Positions 1 to 10,372 of a stretch of 64,000 bases of DNA are shown here, one piece after another. Numbering within the stretch: the first letter of the stretch is position 1; each line of letters begins with the position of its first letter. Position numbers and translations under genes: made by a program. The notes under the pieces were generated by a model. The model had not been told where the DNA came from. It ran no database searches and saw only the letters and a list, made by a program, of their open reading frames with translations. This stretch comes from Planococcus citri (lineage: Eukaryota; Arthropoda; Insecta; Hemiptera; Pseudococcidae): NCBI RefSeq assembly GCF_950023065.1, contig NC_088679.1, forward strand, positions 79,360,001-79,424,000, given 5' to 3'.

Positions 1-459
1 ACTCTACACCTAATACACCACTATACTAGAGTATAGACCTACATATTATTATACGATGAGACGGCCGCCGCGGCATCGGCACAGCGAGCCAGCCAATGAG
101 AGATAAGCTATTTTCTTTTTTCCTTTTTTTTTCGTATTTTTACAGATCTATTCTACGTTGGCTACGTGCTTGATTGTTCTCACCCAATTTCAGTTAACGA
201 TGCCGTACGATATGAATTGAATTACCTACTCAGAAAGCTACAGATAGAAATGGGTAAGGTAGGTACGAGTATCTCTAAGTAAGCGTACGCATCTCGAATA
301 AAATGTAAATACGAGTAAGGCAGCGTCGCGTCGTCGCCGTCTGGCGTTCGTCATCTTACACCGATGTTAATGCAATTGCTTCGGCTGTCAGTCTTTGACG
401 AGTAATTAAATTGTCGCGAATTTAATCGTAAGCGAAATAATATCTACGTATAGGTGGAG
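1..459. other. Upstream non-coding segment, possibly promoter or 5'UTR
   Basis: No gene is recognised here. The stretch is richer in CpG than most of the window, with GC-rich patches near 60-100 and 325-350, and it contains several TACGAGT words. It precedes a short open exon-like segment with a splice donor, so a promoter or 5'UTR role is possible but unproven. Confidence 0.25.
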
Positions 460-553
460 ATGGAGAATTACATCGCAGCGACAACTGCAACAAGATCCGA
501 CGACTACAATTCGTACTCGAGTCGTCGTCGTCGGCGTGATGTTTTTTTACCAG
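460..553 (+). CDS. Possible first coding exon, unidentified gene
   Basis: An ATG at 460 opens 31 codons (beginning MENYIAATT) that end in CCAG followed by GTAATT, a usable splice donor in phase 1. The peptide is polar, with a Ser/Tyr stretch and a run of five arginines, and codon use is CpG-rich (TCG, CGT), unlike the AT-rich surroundings. No partner exon could be matched within the window and no family is recognised. The frame stays open past the donor for only about 28 codons. It could be a genuine first exon of a gene to the right, or a chance open frame in a GC-richer patch. Confidence 0.25.
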
Positions 554-648
554 GTAATTTTTCTGAAATTGCAAAAAGTCGCCAATTCCAATTACATCCG
601 AGGCGGCTGGTTGTAATAAATTTATTTTACACTTAACTGTTCTTCGTA

Positions 649-859
649 CAGGGTGGCCAGAAATATCGGGTACCCCTAAAAAAGTTTTCTAACTAAATAC
701 TTCGGTTGGTCACAGTGAATGATAATAATGATAACACATGATTGGTTGTTGGACTGGAGAGATAACATTCCACCAATCATATGCATCTATTTCACGTTGC
801 CAACCTGTATTTTTAATGAAAAACTTTCTTAGGGGTACCCGATATTTCTGGCCACCCTG
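649..859. mobile_element. MITE, family TIR-CAGGGTGG, complete copy 1
   Basis: A 211-bp non-autonomous element begins CAGGGTGGCCAGAAATATC and ends with the inverted complement. The inverted arms run on through GGGTACCCCTAA. It is flanked by TA on both sides (647-648 and 860-861), the target preference of Tc1/mariner-like transposases. It has no coding capacity. A second complete copy lies at 8270-8479 and a truncated one at 4888-4996. Confidence 0.85.
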
Positions 860-959
860 TATATATTCGTACCTACTCCGTATATACCTACTTACCGTAT
901 ACCAGAGCGAGAATACTACGTGATGAGATGAAATTATTAATCGAGACGAAGGTAGCATT

Positions 960-1233
960 GTTGAGTGTCCGGGGGGGGGGGACTGAAATCTTCTCAACAT
1001 TTATCACCAGATTCTCCCAACTTTTTACCCCTGAACACCCCCTCCCCCTAACAGATTTTCAAGTTGATTAGACAGTGATGTGGTTCGGAACAAATTTTGG
1101 AAGGGGAAGTTAAAAACAAAAACATCGAATAATTTTTCAAAAAACGATACTTTTATGCATGCAAAAGATTTGAATTGTTCTATTGCAAAGTTGGCACTGA
1201 AATTAAAAATAAAAAATTCGCACCTTTTTTCGT

Positions 1234-1267
<34 letters not shown>

Positions 1268-1310
1268 TCGTGTCCTTTGAAAATAAACTTCAAAAGAGAC
1301 CAGAAAATTT
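960..1310 (+). repeat. Dispersed repeat, copy 1 (partner at 56752-57060)
   Basis: It shares ordered blocks with 56752-57060: GACTGGAAT/GACTGAAAT, TTCTCAAC, CCAGAT, CCCCTCCCC, ACAAATTTTGGAAGGGGAAG, AAAACGATRCTTT, then TTCGTGTTTTTTTT. The orientation is the same. The element type is not recognised. Confidence 0.6.
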
Positions 1311-2042
1311 TTAAAATCAGTGTTGCCACTTTTAAAAACCTAAAAAAATCTATTTAAAAACTTATAATTTAAATAAAACTATGATATCCACTACAAGTTT
1401 GGCACTTATTGCAAAAATACCGTCAGAAACCTAAAAAATGAAAAATTTTAATTCTGTCTTTTTGACTTTTCGTCTTTTTAACTTTCCGTCTTTCGGTCTT
1501 TCAGTCTTTCAGGTCTTTTTGTTTTTTCGTTTTTTTGTACTTCTCCAAACATGTGCTTTTGACTTCACCCAGGGTTTGTAATTGGTCACTTTTTAAGTAA
1601 CTACGCCGTTACGAAGTTGATTTTTTTTTAAATTTCAAAAATTCAATTTTATGCATACATCTTGAAGAGAGAAAAAAAATGCTAATTATATCAGTAAGTG
1701 AATGATTTGCGGAAGTATTGGGCTACTTACTTACATACAGTTCTGTAATGTTTTTCAACTGGCTGCACCTTTCTGCCAAAAATATAGGTAAAAATCTCAC
1801 TTTTTGTCAAAATTTCCAAATAGCCTATTTTCTTGCCAAAAATTATCACTTCTAGCAAAAAAATTCAAGAAGTGAGTAGTATACATTCCTCTTCCTAACG
1901 ATTACCTAAAAATCCTGCTTTTTTGCTTAAAAAAATGTAATGAACAACAAATTTCTACCATTTCTCTCTATATTAAAAAATCAAAACCAGTCAAACAACT
2001 TCTGGAAGAGAGCGAACAGACTCGGAAGTCGGAGATGTGTTA

Positions 2043-2093
2043 GTAAGGCGTTTACAAGGCGTTTACAAGGCGTTTACAAGACGTTTACAAGAC
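2043..2093 (+). repeat. 12-bp minisatellite (GGCGTTTACAAG)n
   Basis: About four tandem units of GGCGTTTACAAG follow AGTAA. The last units change GGCG to GACG. It lies in non-coding DNA. Confidence 0.85.
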
Positions 2094-2745
2094 GCTGTAT
2101 GTTTGTGGTTGTGAGAGTCGAAATACACCGAAAATGTTCGAGTGGTGGAATTGCAACGTGACGTGTAGTACTGTGTTTGTAGTGGTGAGCCTTACATTCA
2201 AGCATGTTATGCTGTTAGAGCTGACGTCACAACGTAATGCACTGATTTTTTTTGTTTTTATAAATAGTCCAGTCATTAAAGACATTTTTACAGGAAAAAT
2301 TTTTATCAAACAGATCTTTCGCAGATATTGTTCACAGCGGTCCCCTCAACAACATACTAAAAGTCATGGACTCTACGGGGTCCGGAACCCCCTTAAAGGG
2401 GGGTGGAACCTCCCCCAAAATCAGTTTTTCGCCATTTTCTCCCCCGCATTGCATTTTACCGAAAAACATGTAGCTAGATGAAAGAATCTACGTCAAATTT
2501 CCGGTCTAATGATGCATCAACTTCCCTTGTATGTTCAAGGGGGGCGGAACTGCAGCCATTTAAATGAGGGGGTTTTTCTGAAAAATACATAAAGGCTATA
2601 GGCGCCTAAGAGGGGTGAAATGGTCCCCGAAAACGTTCGAGTTGATATTAGCATGGAAGGTAGGTACCATTGAGAAACTTCCGCGTGGAAAGTTTCAGAT
2701 CCACACCCCCTCCCCTTTTTGGGAACCCCCCTTTTCTGAAACTTC

Positions 2746-3222
2746 AATAACACGTCTCTCAGCCCCATTTCAACAGATTTTGAAAATTTTTCAGTACGTT
2801 ATGTATATCTTTATTAGGTATCCCCACAAAAATTTTCAACCCCCTCCCCTCATTATTTAACCCTCAAGATGGCGTTTTTTCATTTTTTTATGCATATCAA
2901 GAATCAAGATTGCGAGGTACAGTTTTAGAAACGCGTTTTTTGGATGTAATTTTGACCCCCAAACGTCATGTACTTTTTTCGACATTTTTTCAATGGTGCG
3001 GCGTGCTGAAAAGTTGGAAAAATGTGTCTTAGTTGGGGGGGGGGGGGGGTGAAATGGGAATTTTGGCAAACATAAATATCAATGAGTAGGGTGTCGTTTT
3101 CTTATGATTCGGTACCGCTGGGCACGAATATGACGTCAGATTTTGTTTTACACTCACACAGCCCCTCCGGAGCCCTAAGCCCCCCTCAATTTTTAATATT
3201 TGAAAAATAAACTTACTTTGAT
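2746..3222 (+). repeat. Left arm of large inverted repeat
   Basis: This 477-bp arm is matched in inverted orientation by 3872-4346 almost base for base. The clearest difference I saw is the length and composition of a G homopolymer near 3034-3049. Outer end AATAACACGTCTC, inner end ACTTACTTTGAT. No transposase is seen. Confidence 0.9.
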
Positions 3223-3871
3223 TTCATCATCACTTGACAGTAAATTTTTGGAAATTCATATTTTTAAAAAAATGATAAGAAGAAAAAAAAGAATAAATGG
3301 GAAGTACAAAAATTGTTATTTAAAATATGAAAAAACAAATCATTTCCTCTTAAAAATACTTCAATATTTTTCCGAAGGGAGTGTCTCAAATTTTGTTTCA
3401 TGATTAAAAAAATAGAAGAAGTGAGTAGACTACTAAGTGTCAAACAAACAGGACGTCATGTAAAAAAGAGGAAAACATCAGAACTTTCTGGAGTGAAGGA
3501 CACCTTTTTCAAATATTTTGAACGTTGGGAATCAAATGAAACCAAAATTCATCACTTTTCATTTTTTACCAAGAAATTGTTATGGAATAAAATTGAAAAC
3601 GGCTTAAATCATTTCATTTTCTGACTTCGAGGAGGTGAGTTGAGTTGATAGCGTTTTTATCAGCTTATTCATTATTAGCGACCTTTGGCATGTATTTTGA
3701 TATGTCATATGCTTTTTTCTTCACGCATATTTCGCGAATTTGCTCGGTGAGCATATGCTCATAACATCACTAAGGCTGATGGCTTCCCAGGGGCTATGTG
3801 AGTGTAGCAGAAAATCTGACGTCATTTTCGTGCTCAGCGGTATCGAATTATAAGAAAACGCGACTAAAATC
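3223..3871. other. Spacer of the large inverted repeat
   Basis: A 649-bp unique spacer lies between the arms. Its right end (about 3787-3870) is a diverged direct copy of part of the right arm (GACGTCAT, TTCGTG, CAGCGGTA, TAAGAAAACG). A 74-codon open frame at 3400-3624 has no recognisable features and I do not call it a gene. Confidence 0.6.
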
Positions 3872-4346
3872 ATCAAAGTAAGTTTATTTTTCAAATATTA
3901 AAAATTGAGGGGGGCTTAGGGCTCCGGAGGGGCTGTGTGAGTGTAAAACAAAATCTGACGTCATATTCGTGCCCAGCGGTACCGAATCATAAGAAAACGA
4001 CACCCTACTCATTGATATTTATGTTTGCCAAAATTCCCATTTCACCCCCCGCCCCCCAACTAAGACACATTTTTCCAACTTTTCAGCACGCCGCACCATT
4101 GAAAAAATGTCGAAAAAAGTACATGACGTTTGGGGGTCAAAATTACATCCAAAAAACGCGTTTCTAAAACTGTACCTCGCAATCTTGATTCTTGATATGC
4201 ATAAAAAAATGAAAAAACGCCATCTTGAGGGTTAAATAATGAGGGGAGGGGGTTGAAAATTTTTGTGGGGATACCTAATAAAGATATACATAACGTACTG
4301 AAAAATTTTCAAAATCTGTTGAAATGGGGCTGAGAGACGTGTTATT
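3872..4346 (-). repeat. Right arm of large inverted repeat
   Basis: Inverted copy of 2746-3222, 475 bp. Together with the spacer it forms a 1.6-kb foldback-like structure. No convincing target-site duplication was found at 2745/4347, so it could be a foldback transposon, an inverted duplication or an assembly palindrome. Confidence 0.9.
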
Positions 4347-4349
4347 TAA

Positions 4350-4735
4350 AAAAAATACAATTTAAACGAAATTTTGAGTGAGAACATAGGTGTTTGAGGT
4401 AAGGAAAATAATCTTTGTAAAATTCTCTACGAGATGGAGTAGCTTAAAAAGTTATCCATGCGATAGAAAAAAAGTTATAAAAACTAAAAGTTGTAAAACT
4501 CTTGGAAAAAATTGTTTTTCGTATTTAAAATACATACCTACCTACAAATTTACTCGAAATGTTGAATAAGGACATACGTGTTTGGGGTATGGAAGACGAT
4601 CAAGGTTAAGTTCTGTACAAGATGGAGTAAGTTAGAAAGTTATCAGTGCAATAGAAAACAAGATTTTAAAGCTCAAGTACCAAAAAATATGAAATATCAA
4701 TTTTTTCCAGAAGTTATCTTCTATCACACAGGTAG
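4350..4735 (+). repeat. Diverged tandem duplication, about 180-bp unit
   Basis: Two units share GAAATTTTGAGTG/GAAATGTTGAATA, ACATANGTGTTTG, a GATGGAGTA block, AAAGTTATC and CAATAGAAAA/CGATAGAAAA. The function is unknown and the repeat is non-coding. Confidence 0.55.
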
Positions 4736-4756
4736 GAATGGCTGACGGGTCATAAG

Positions 4757-4855
4757 GGGGGTTTGCGGAGCCCCCCAAGCGAAGTTCCGAGGGCGCAGCC
4801 CGAGGAACGAGCCGGGGGTTGGGCCGCGAAGCGGCCAGGGGGCGGAGCCCCCTAG
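4757..4855. repeat. GC-rich cluster of GCGNAGC mini-hairpins
   Basis: In about 95 bp of very GC-rich DNA, five motifs of form GCGNAGY occur: GCGGAGC, GCGAAGT, GCGCAGC, GCGAAGC, GCGGAGC. Most sit at the apex of a stem, for example GGCCGC-GAA-GCGGCC and AGGGGGC-GGA-GCCCCCT. GNA triloops closed by C-G form unusually stable DNA hairpins, which is established for GCGAAGC. The composition is sharply unlike the flanks. No coding call is made. Confidence 0.8.
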
Positions 4856-4887
4856 TTCAACGAAAATTACGAAAAAATACCTATCTA

Positions 4888-4996
4888 CAGGGTGCCCAGA
4901 AATATCGGGTACCCCAAAGAAAGTTTTTCATTAAAAATATAGGTTGGCAACGTGAAATAGATGCATATGATTGGTGGAATGTTATCTCTCCAGTCC
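4888..4996. mobile_element. MITE, family TIR-CAGGGTGG, truncated copy
   Basis: The left half of the same MITE as 649-859 and 8270-8479. It starts after TA with CAGGGTGCCCAGAAATATC and follows the 8270 copy to CTCTCCAGTC, then stops. The right terminal repeat is missing. Confidence 0.8.
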
Positions 4997-5521
4997 GCGA
5001 AATTGGTATTTTTTTCTCGTGGCAAATTTTTAGTCTTCTCCCCCCTCCCCCAACCCCAAAAAACCTTCAATTTTGTTCCTGCCAGGCTGATCAGATTTTT
5101 TGGAAATTGAATAAAAAAGCAAAAATCAATTGCACGACATTGCATTTGAGTATCCGAACCTGAGAAAAACAGGACAAAAAAGATTCTTAAGGAGGAGATG
5201 ATGAAATTTTGAGGGCTTAATTCGGCACATCCGCCGGGAGACCTCAGCCGATTAAATTTTATAAATGTTCGTCGTTTGAATGCGATTACGAATCGGGTTT
5301 CACGTAGTTGATCTTGAAAATAGTCGAAATCGAAATCTCCGCAGAAAAATATGACATTTTCGACAAGGGGATTAGGTGTTACATATTTTTTTGAATCGAT
5401 TTTTGTGTCTACAATTCTCACTGGAGGTTCAAGTTGCGAATACATTCACAATTGTGTCAAGCAAAGAAATCTGTTGATTCGATTTTATGAAGATTTTTTT
5501 TTTTTTGCAAACGATTTGCAT
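4997..5521. other. No gene recognised
   Basis: A minus-strand open frame of 186 codons covers 4885-5445, but its C-terminal part is MITE sequence and its middle (a GDF-containing stretch) is not convincing as an endonuclease remnant. I treat the stretch as non-coding. Confidence 0.4.
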
Positions 5522-6202
5522 ATATGAGTACCTTAGAGTCAAACCCAGAATTCTCCAAATTTTTCAAAAATGAGGTTATGATCGTTTTGGGTACAGTTAG
5601 TAGGTACGCATCGATTGCCATTCTCCGTTTTTACCTATCTGACACAATGACGCAGTCAGCGAGGTCCAAAGTACCGGGTCCGAGTCCAATTCCGAAAAAT
5701 GTCCAAAAATTTCAAAAATGAGATTATGGTCGTTTTGGGTACAGTTAGTAGGTACGCATCAATTGCCATTCTACATTTTACCCCATCCGATATCATGATG
5801 GTTAGGGGGTCCAAAGTACCGGGTTTGAGTCAAACTTTGAAAAAAATACTTCAAAAATGATAATTTTTTCATTCCAGTCGACTGTAAACAACCTTGAGAT
5901 ACTTTCAACAGACTTGAATGTAGAATTATCTCTCATTTTATCATGTATTTTTGACATTTTTTAAATTTTTTTACAGACTTGGAGTCAAAACCAGAATTCT
6001 CCAAAATGGTACCGTGAATTACTGCTATGGAAAGACTTGAAAAAAAAATTTTTTTTGTCAATTCGATTGTTACCCAAGGCACTATTTATAGGCGAGATTA
6101 GAAAACTGCAACTACTGATACCAACCTTCTATCAGTTTTTTGCGTTTTTCTCAAAATGACAAAAAGTGGAGAATTCTGGGTTTGACTCTAAAGTACTCAT
6201 AT
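5522..6202. mobile_element. Element bounded by 36-bp terminal inverted repeats
   Basis: The left end 5522-5557 (ATATGAGTACCTTAGAGTC onward) and right end 6167-6202 are inverted copies with one mismatch. Inside are two tandem units of about 170 bp (near 5556-5720 and 5700-5860) sharing GTTTTGGGTACAGTTAG, GTACGCATC and GGTCCAAAGTACCGGGT. A third variant of the end motif lies near 5975. There is no coding sequence, and the target-site duplication is unclear. Confidence 0.65.
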
Positions 6203-8269
6203 GTGTGTATTTTTACAAGACCCTCGTCAGTTGTCGATTTCGATTTAGCTGATAGATGAGTACGTAGTTTGAAAATTTCAGGTATAGTTAGGCTATGGTT
6301 AGACACATTATCATCATAATAATTATCAATTATGTATTACGAGTATTATCACCGGATACATTATCATCATCATTATCAATTATTATCACCATCGCGTCCG
6401 TCGTCTTCGTGGCATAATGGGGGTTAGGTAGGGTACCTCGAGTAGAGATATTTATTCAATCAATATCTCGACTTTGAATTTCAACCTACGCAGATGCTGC
6501 TGTCACTACTTATGTATGTCGACCTGCCAAAGTTGTGTGACTTTGATTCGAGCCGAGCCGAGTCGAGTCGAGTCATGAAAAACCTTCTTTGTATAACTAA
6601 CTACTACAGACGTTGAATGTAAATCGAGCGATTTGCGAAGTTTCCACGATTGTGTGTGCATTCGCTTTACCTATTTATTTATACTCGTACCTCTACCTAC
6701 TGTTGGTAAATATCGACGAAGATGAAGACGACGAAGAAGCAGAATAAGAAGAAGGTAAAGAAGAAGAAGCTCGTTGCGCCATCCTCGCAACATTCATCCA
6801 TGCAAGTCGAACTTTAAACCTAAATTCGATAGAATCTATAGTCGTTTAACGTTTAACGTACTCGTACATACAGTATACTACAAGAAGTATGGCATTCGAT
6901 TTAGTTTTCATTGAGACTCTCGACGTGTTCGTCTTCGTCGTCGTCGTCACCACCGCACAGCTCGACAACAACAACTTGTGGCGAGAGATATACATTTTCT
7001 ATTCTATTTAAATCAACGAACGAACGGTTGGTTTTGCGAGAATACGAATACGAATGCGAATGCGAAAAATGCTTATTTTTCGAAAGGGAAATTCAAACTT
7101 TTTAGATTTGTTCGCTTCGGTGATACGCGGATGGAGCGCATTTATCCCCCATCTCTTTCGTACATACAACCACAAGGCGTTACAGCTCGACTCGGTCACG
7201 CGTCAAGCAACAATAAAATACCGTATGAAAAGAGAAGAAAAGAAAAGAATGAAAATATTATGATACAATGATAGGTACGCGTTGAAAAATGTGTTATTTC
7301 GTCGTCGTCTCGCGGCACGCCGCGACGTATTTTATTTTCATTCTCTTTTCATTTTCATCTTCTCGTATGTACTGCATATAGTATGTATAAGTACTACTAC
7401 GTACGAGTAGGTACGAGTAAAGAGTATACCCTACAGTCTATCCTGCATATGTGGTATAGTTTGACTATGCATAAAGAAAGTCGCGGTTTTACGTATGATT
7501 TATGTTGGAGAAATTTCGAAAAAAAAAATCTTACATCGAGTAATCAGACGCCGCCCTTCTGTACGATGGTGTGAAATGTAAAATTTTTCCAACGTCACGT
7601 AACATATGTCAACGCTTTATACATTACATCCTACGAGTCGAGTGCTATACAATACCTATATATACGTTTACCTGCGCATACCTTATGTGTGTACGTCTAC
7701 GTATACGAGATAGGTACGAGATACGAGATGTATATCGTCAGACGTGAAAATAACAAGGTACGAGTGAGTATAAATAAACACACGATGAACGCGAATAGTT
7801 TACAACATTTTTATGGGCGTGTGCACCTCTACCTACTGTGTATAGTGATATTTAACGTTGGAAAATTTTTTTCGAAAGCATCTCGACGAACGAGCGGAAT
7901 GCACGGAGTAATTTTGAAAATTTCATAATTCGCGAAAGAACAGTCGGCTTTTTAAACAGTTTGCGCTTTTTATTTAAAATTTAAAGTACTCGTACCTTGC
8001 CTGTACGTACATAGACATACCTACTTACGAAAGCCGAACAATTTTTTTTCCTCTTTCTTCTTCAAAGAAACTAAAAGCATTTTAAAATGCTTACTCGTAA
8101 CTCGTAACAGATGCTAAGGTTATCTCAAAGGCGCGGCGGGGACACCCGTCGAATAAACATGTAAGAAACCCGAAATTATGAATAATACATTATGAAATAT
8201 ATGTACTTACTGTATGTAAATAATGAATACCTCCTACCTACTACCTACTAACCTACCTACCTGCGTATA
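6203..8269. other. Complex, apparently single-copy non-coding DNA
   Basis: No repeat family or gene is identified. It contains an ATC/ATT-rich microsatellite near 6300-6400, a (CGAGY)n pentamer near 6548-6573, an AAGAAG-rich stretch near 6720-6770, and many TACGAGT/ACTCGTA and TACCTAC words. Moderate CpG content suggests regulatory or untranslated sequence. The open frames at 6911-7271 are frame shadows of low-complexity DNA. Confidence 0.4.
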
Positions 8270-8479
8270 CAGGGTGGACAGAAATATCGGGTACCCCTAA
8301 GAAAGTTTTTCATTGAAAATATAGGTTGGCAACGTGAAATAGATGCATATGATTGGTGAAATGTTATCTCTCCAGTCTAACAACCAATCATGTGCTACCA
8401 TTATTATCATTCACTGTGACCAACCGAAGTATTTAGCAGAAAACTTTTTTAGGGGTACCCGATATTTCTGTCCACCCTG
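8270..8479. mobile_element. MITE, family TIR-CAGGGTGG, complete copy 2
   Basis: A 210-bp element flanked by TA (8268-8269 and 8480-8481), starting CAGGGTGGACAGAAATATC and ending in its inverted complement. Its interior is the inverted counterpart of the 649-859 copy, so the two insertions have opposite orientation. Confidence 0.85.
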
Positions 8480-8749
8480 TACCCCCGTTATGTATTCTAT
8501 ATCTGAAGAATATCAAGTAGGGAATCCTCCTACCTTTGTAGAAATGGTATACATTTTTTGTGGTTTCACACTGTCTTGATGTAATGAAAAGAAACATTTT
8601 TTTTTTTACCATCTACTGAGGATATAAAGGGTCGCGAATAATTTGCATACTTGTGACAAAATTTGTTTGGAGGGGGTACGCTGTTTGAGGAGGGGGGAAG
8701 ACATTGAAAAAGGGATTCTATGTATAATTGCGCGACAGAAAAGCTTGTT

Positions 8750-8900
8750 TAAATGACTCCAGCATACAATAATAAAAGGTGCGGTAGAGAGCAGACTAAA
8801 ATCCAGACACTGTTTCCTGAGAACAGTACATGAATTAAGTGCTCTTGCCAAAGTTGAGCGCTGTCAAATCTGGAATACAGCATCAAGAAGCAATACTTCA
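8750..8900 (+). pseudogene. Jockey-like LINE fragment (copy 1, 3' part)
   Basis: The segment from AGAGCAGACTAAAATYCAGAC to ACAGCATCAAGAAGCAATAC matches 35360-35470, where it follows the reverse transcriptase of a Jockey-like LINE. It encodes only a broken peptide (SRLKxRH-like). It is probably part of the scrambled LINE debris that also includes 9060-9290, 10373-10530 and 11130-11620. Confidence 0.6.
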
Positions 8901-9059
8901 AATGAGCGAATCGTTGGGGGCAAGGGATCAGCCTCCGCGAATGCTGTTTTTAAGAATGGTGAATAATTTTTCCTGATAAGATTGACCAATCATCCCATCA
9001 CTGGTCAATCATGCACCCTACGCCAGGGTTAAAACGGCCCTTTCTCAGGGCCTCCAACA

Positions 9060-9300
9060 TGGTCACCTCCCATAAGGACCATGTCCATAAATATGGAGGG
9101 CGTGTCAGGGCCAAAGGAAGTTATATTAGCTGAAATGGTCAATAACCTGAACATAGATGTGATTGCCATTCAAGAAATACACAGGTGCAGAGAAAGCCAG
9201 AAGACAAAAATTGAAGGAATGAAACTTATTATTGATAGACTCCATGAGAAATATAGTTGCTCAAACCAGTTACAGCTTTTTGATACCAGCAACAGATTGC
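9060..9300 (+). pseudogene. LINE endonuclease N-terminus, broken
   Basis: This segment encodes SINMEGVSGPKEVILAEMV, NNLNIDVIAIQEIH and a following HEKY block. That is the start of the apurinic-type endonuclease of Jockey-superfamily LINEs, including the catalytic Glu of QE-H. The frame is lost after about residue 70, near 9290. It probably belongs to the same LINE family as the reverse transcriptase at 11130-11620, but the intervening parts are missing or rearranged. It is non-functional. Confidence 0.6.
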
Positions 9301-9399
9301 GTGCATTTCTGTTGCCTCTGCTGTTCTGGTGCTCGGAGCTTGACGTGTAATAGATATGTTAAATGCACTACAATGTATACATTACACGTTAACGCCTGC

Positions 9400-9490
9400 G
9401 TATCTAGTGGGCTTTGAACCCACAACCTCTTGTTCAGAAAGGGTTGTAAAAACCCGGCTAGTGATGTATGAGCTACTTTGTAGATAGCGT
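9400..9490 (-). repeat. Possible tRNA-derived SINE head
   Basis: On the minus strand a TAGCTCA-type A-box-like block is followed about 50 bp later by GTGGGTTCAAAGCCCAC, which resembles a T arm with B box. A full cloverleaf does not fold, so this is more likely a SINE head or a decayed tRNA copy than a working tRNA gene. Confidence 0.3.
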
Positions 9491-9664
9491 AGAAAGCAAC
9501 AGGAAACTACTATGTGAAAGCTCAAAACAACATCGATTCTCCAGAACAATCGCAGTGGAGTACGCATTCACCTCACCCTGTCAGGGTACCACAAAAATGT
9601 GATTTCCAATGTCCTGTAAAGGACAAGGAACCACGACAACAACCATGAGAAATATGGAAGTGCC

Positions 9665-10372
9665 CAGGGATGCTGCCAATGCTATCGATTAATTTTTCCC
9701 TGTTATCACAATACCAACAACTTACCATCTTTTCTGTAAGGATCTGTAGTGTGCAACAAGAAATTTACGCTAAAAACTGGAGGGAGGTGTTGACTTTTGG
9801 AAGTAAACTCCACCCATAGTTATGACATGTACAGTGTCCGATTTTTCGCATTTACTTTAGCGATTCCAGTGGAAAAGATTGCAAGTTGTTACTTGTTAGT
9901 ATCGTGATATCACAATAATCGTGTTAGCTATAGTGTTGGGCAAATTCGCGAATATTCTTTTTTTGCTTGCGCATGCGCAAGAATATGGGCATTTTGTGCG
10001 CATATTCCGCATATTCTTTTCAAAAAATTAGAAAATTTTGCTTAGTTTAGAGATGATAGAAAACTCTCCATGAAAAGGTTTTGGTAACTTTCAAATTATT
10101 AAGAAAAATTGAAAATTTATAAAGAAAAGTAGTTGTAAAACATGTAAATTGTGGGAAAATTGTAAAAAAATCTTCAAATTTTTTGAAAAAAGTCATGATT
10201 TTTATTTTATTGAGAGAATATTTTCCAAGCATTTGAGAATATTCGCGAATATGCGAGAATATTCTCAGATTATGCGCATTGATTGAGAATATTCTCAGGC
10301 CAACACTAGGTAGCTAATTTATTCAATCAAGCAATTTGATTATCGTGATATTTAATATCATCACCATCCCTG
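9665..10372. mobile_element. hAT-like MITE, CAGGGATG family, copy 1 (with nested element)
   Basis: The ends CAGGGATG...CATCCCTG are flanked by a perfect 8-bp duplication GAAGTGCC (9657-9664 and 10373-10380), the hAT signature. It has no transposase. Internal blocks (CTTTTGGAAGTAAACTCC, GTATCGTGATATCAC) recur in opposite orientation in the copy at 51417-52301. A second hAT-like element (9931-10308) is inserted in it. Confidence 0.85.
9931..10308. mobile_element. Nested hAT-like MITE with GAATATTC motif array
   Basis: Terminal repeats TAGTGTTGG...CCAACACTA are flanked by GTTAGCTA and GGTAGCTA, an 8-bp duplication with one mismatch. Just inside the ends are clusters of GCGAATATTC, TGCGCATATTC and GAGAATATTC. 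It has no coding capacity and is younger than its host at 9665-10372. Confidence 0.8.

Larger units (their letters stand above)
860..2745. other. Non-coding, low-complexity stretch with dispersed repeats
   Basis: No gene is supported. Contents are a poly-G run at about 971-980, a dispersed repeat at 960-1310 that recurs at 56752-57060, a poly-T run near 1227-1262, a CTTTCNGT-like simple repeat near 1457-1520, and a 12-bp minisatellite at 2043-2093. Short open frames here are chance. Confidence 0.6.

Noticed and set aside
2857..4167. Pairs of frames in the inverted-repeat arms
   Set aside because: They mirror each other because the arms are inverted copies. Pro-rich runs come from C homopolymers.
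4885..5445. 186-codon minus-strand open frame
   Set aside because: It overlaps a MITE copy, has no recognisable domain or start context, and its GDF-containing middle is too weak to call an endonuclease remnant.
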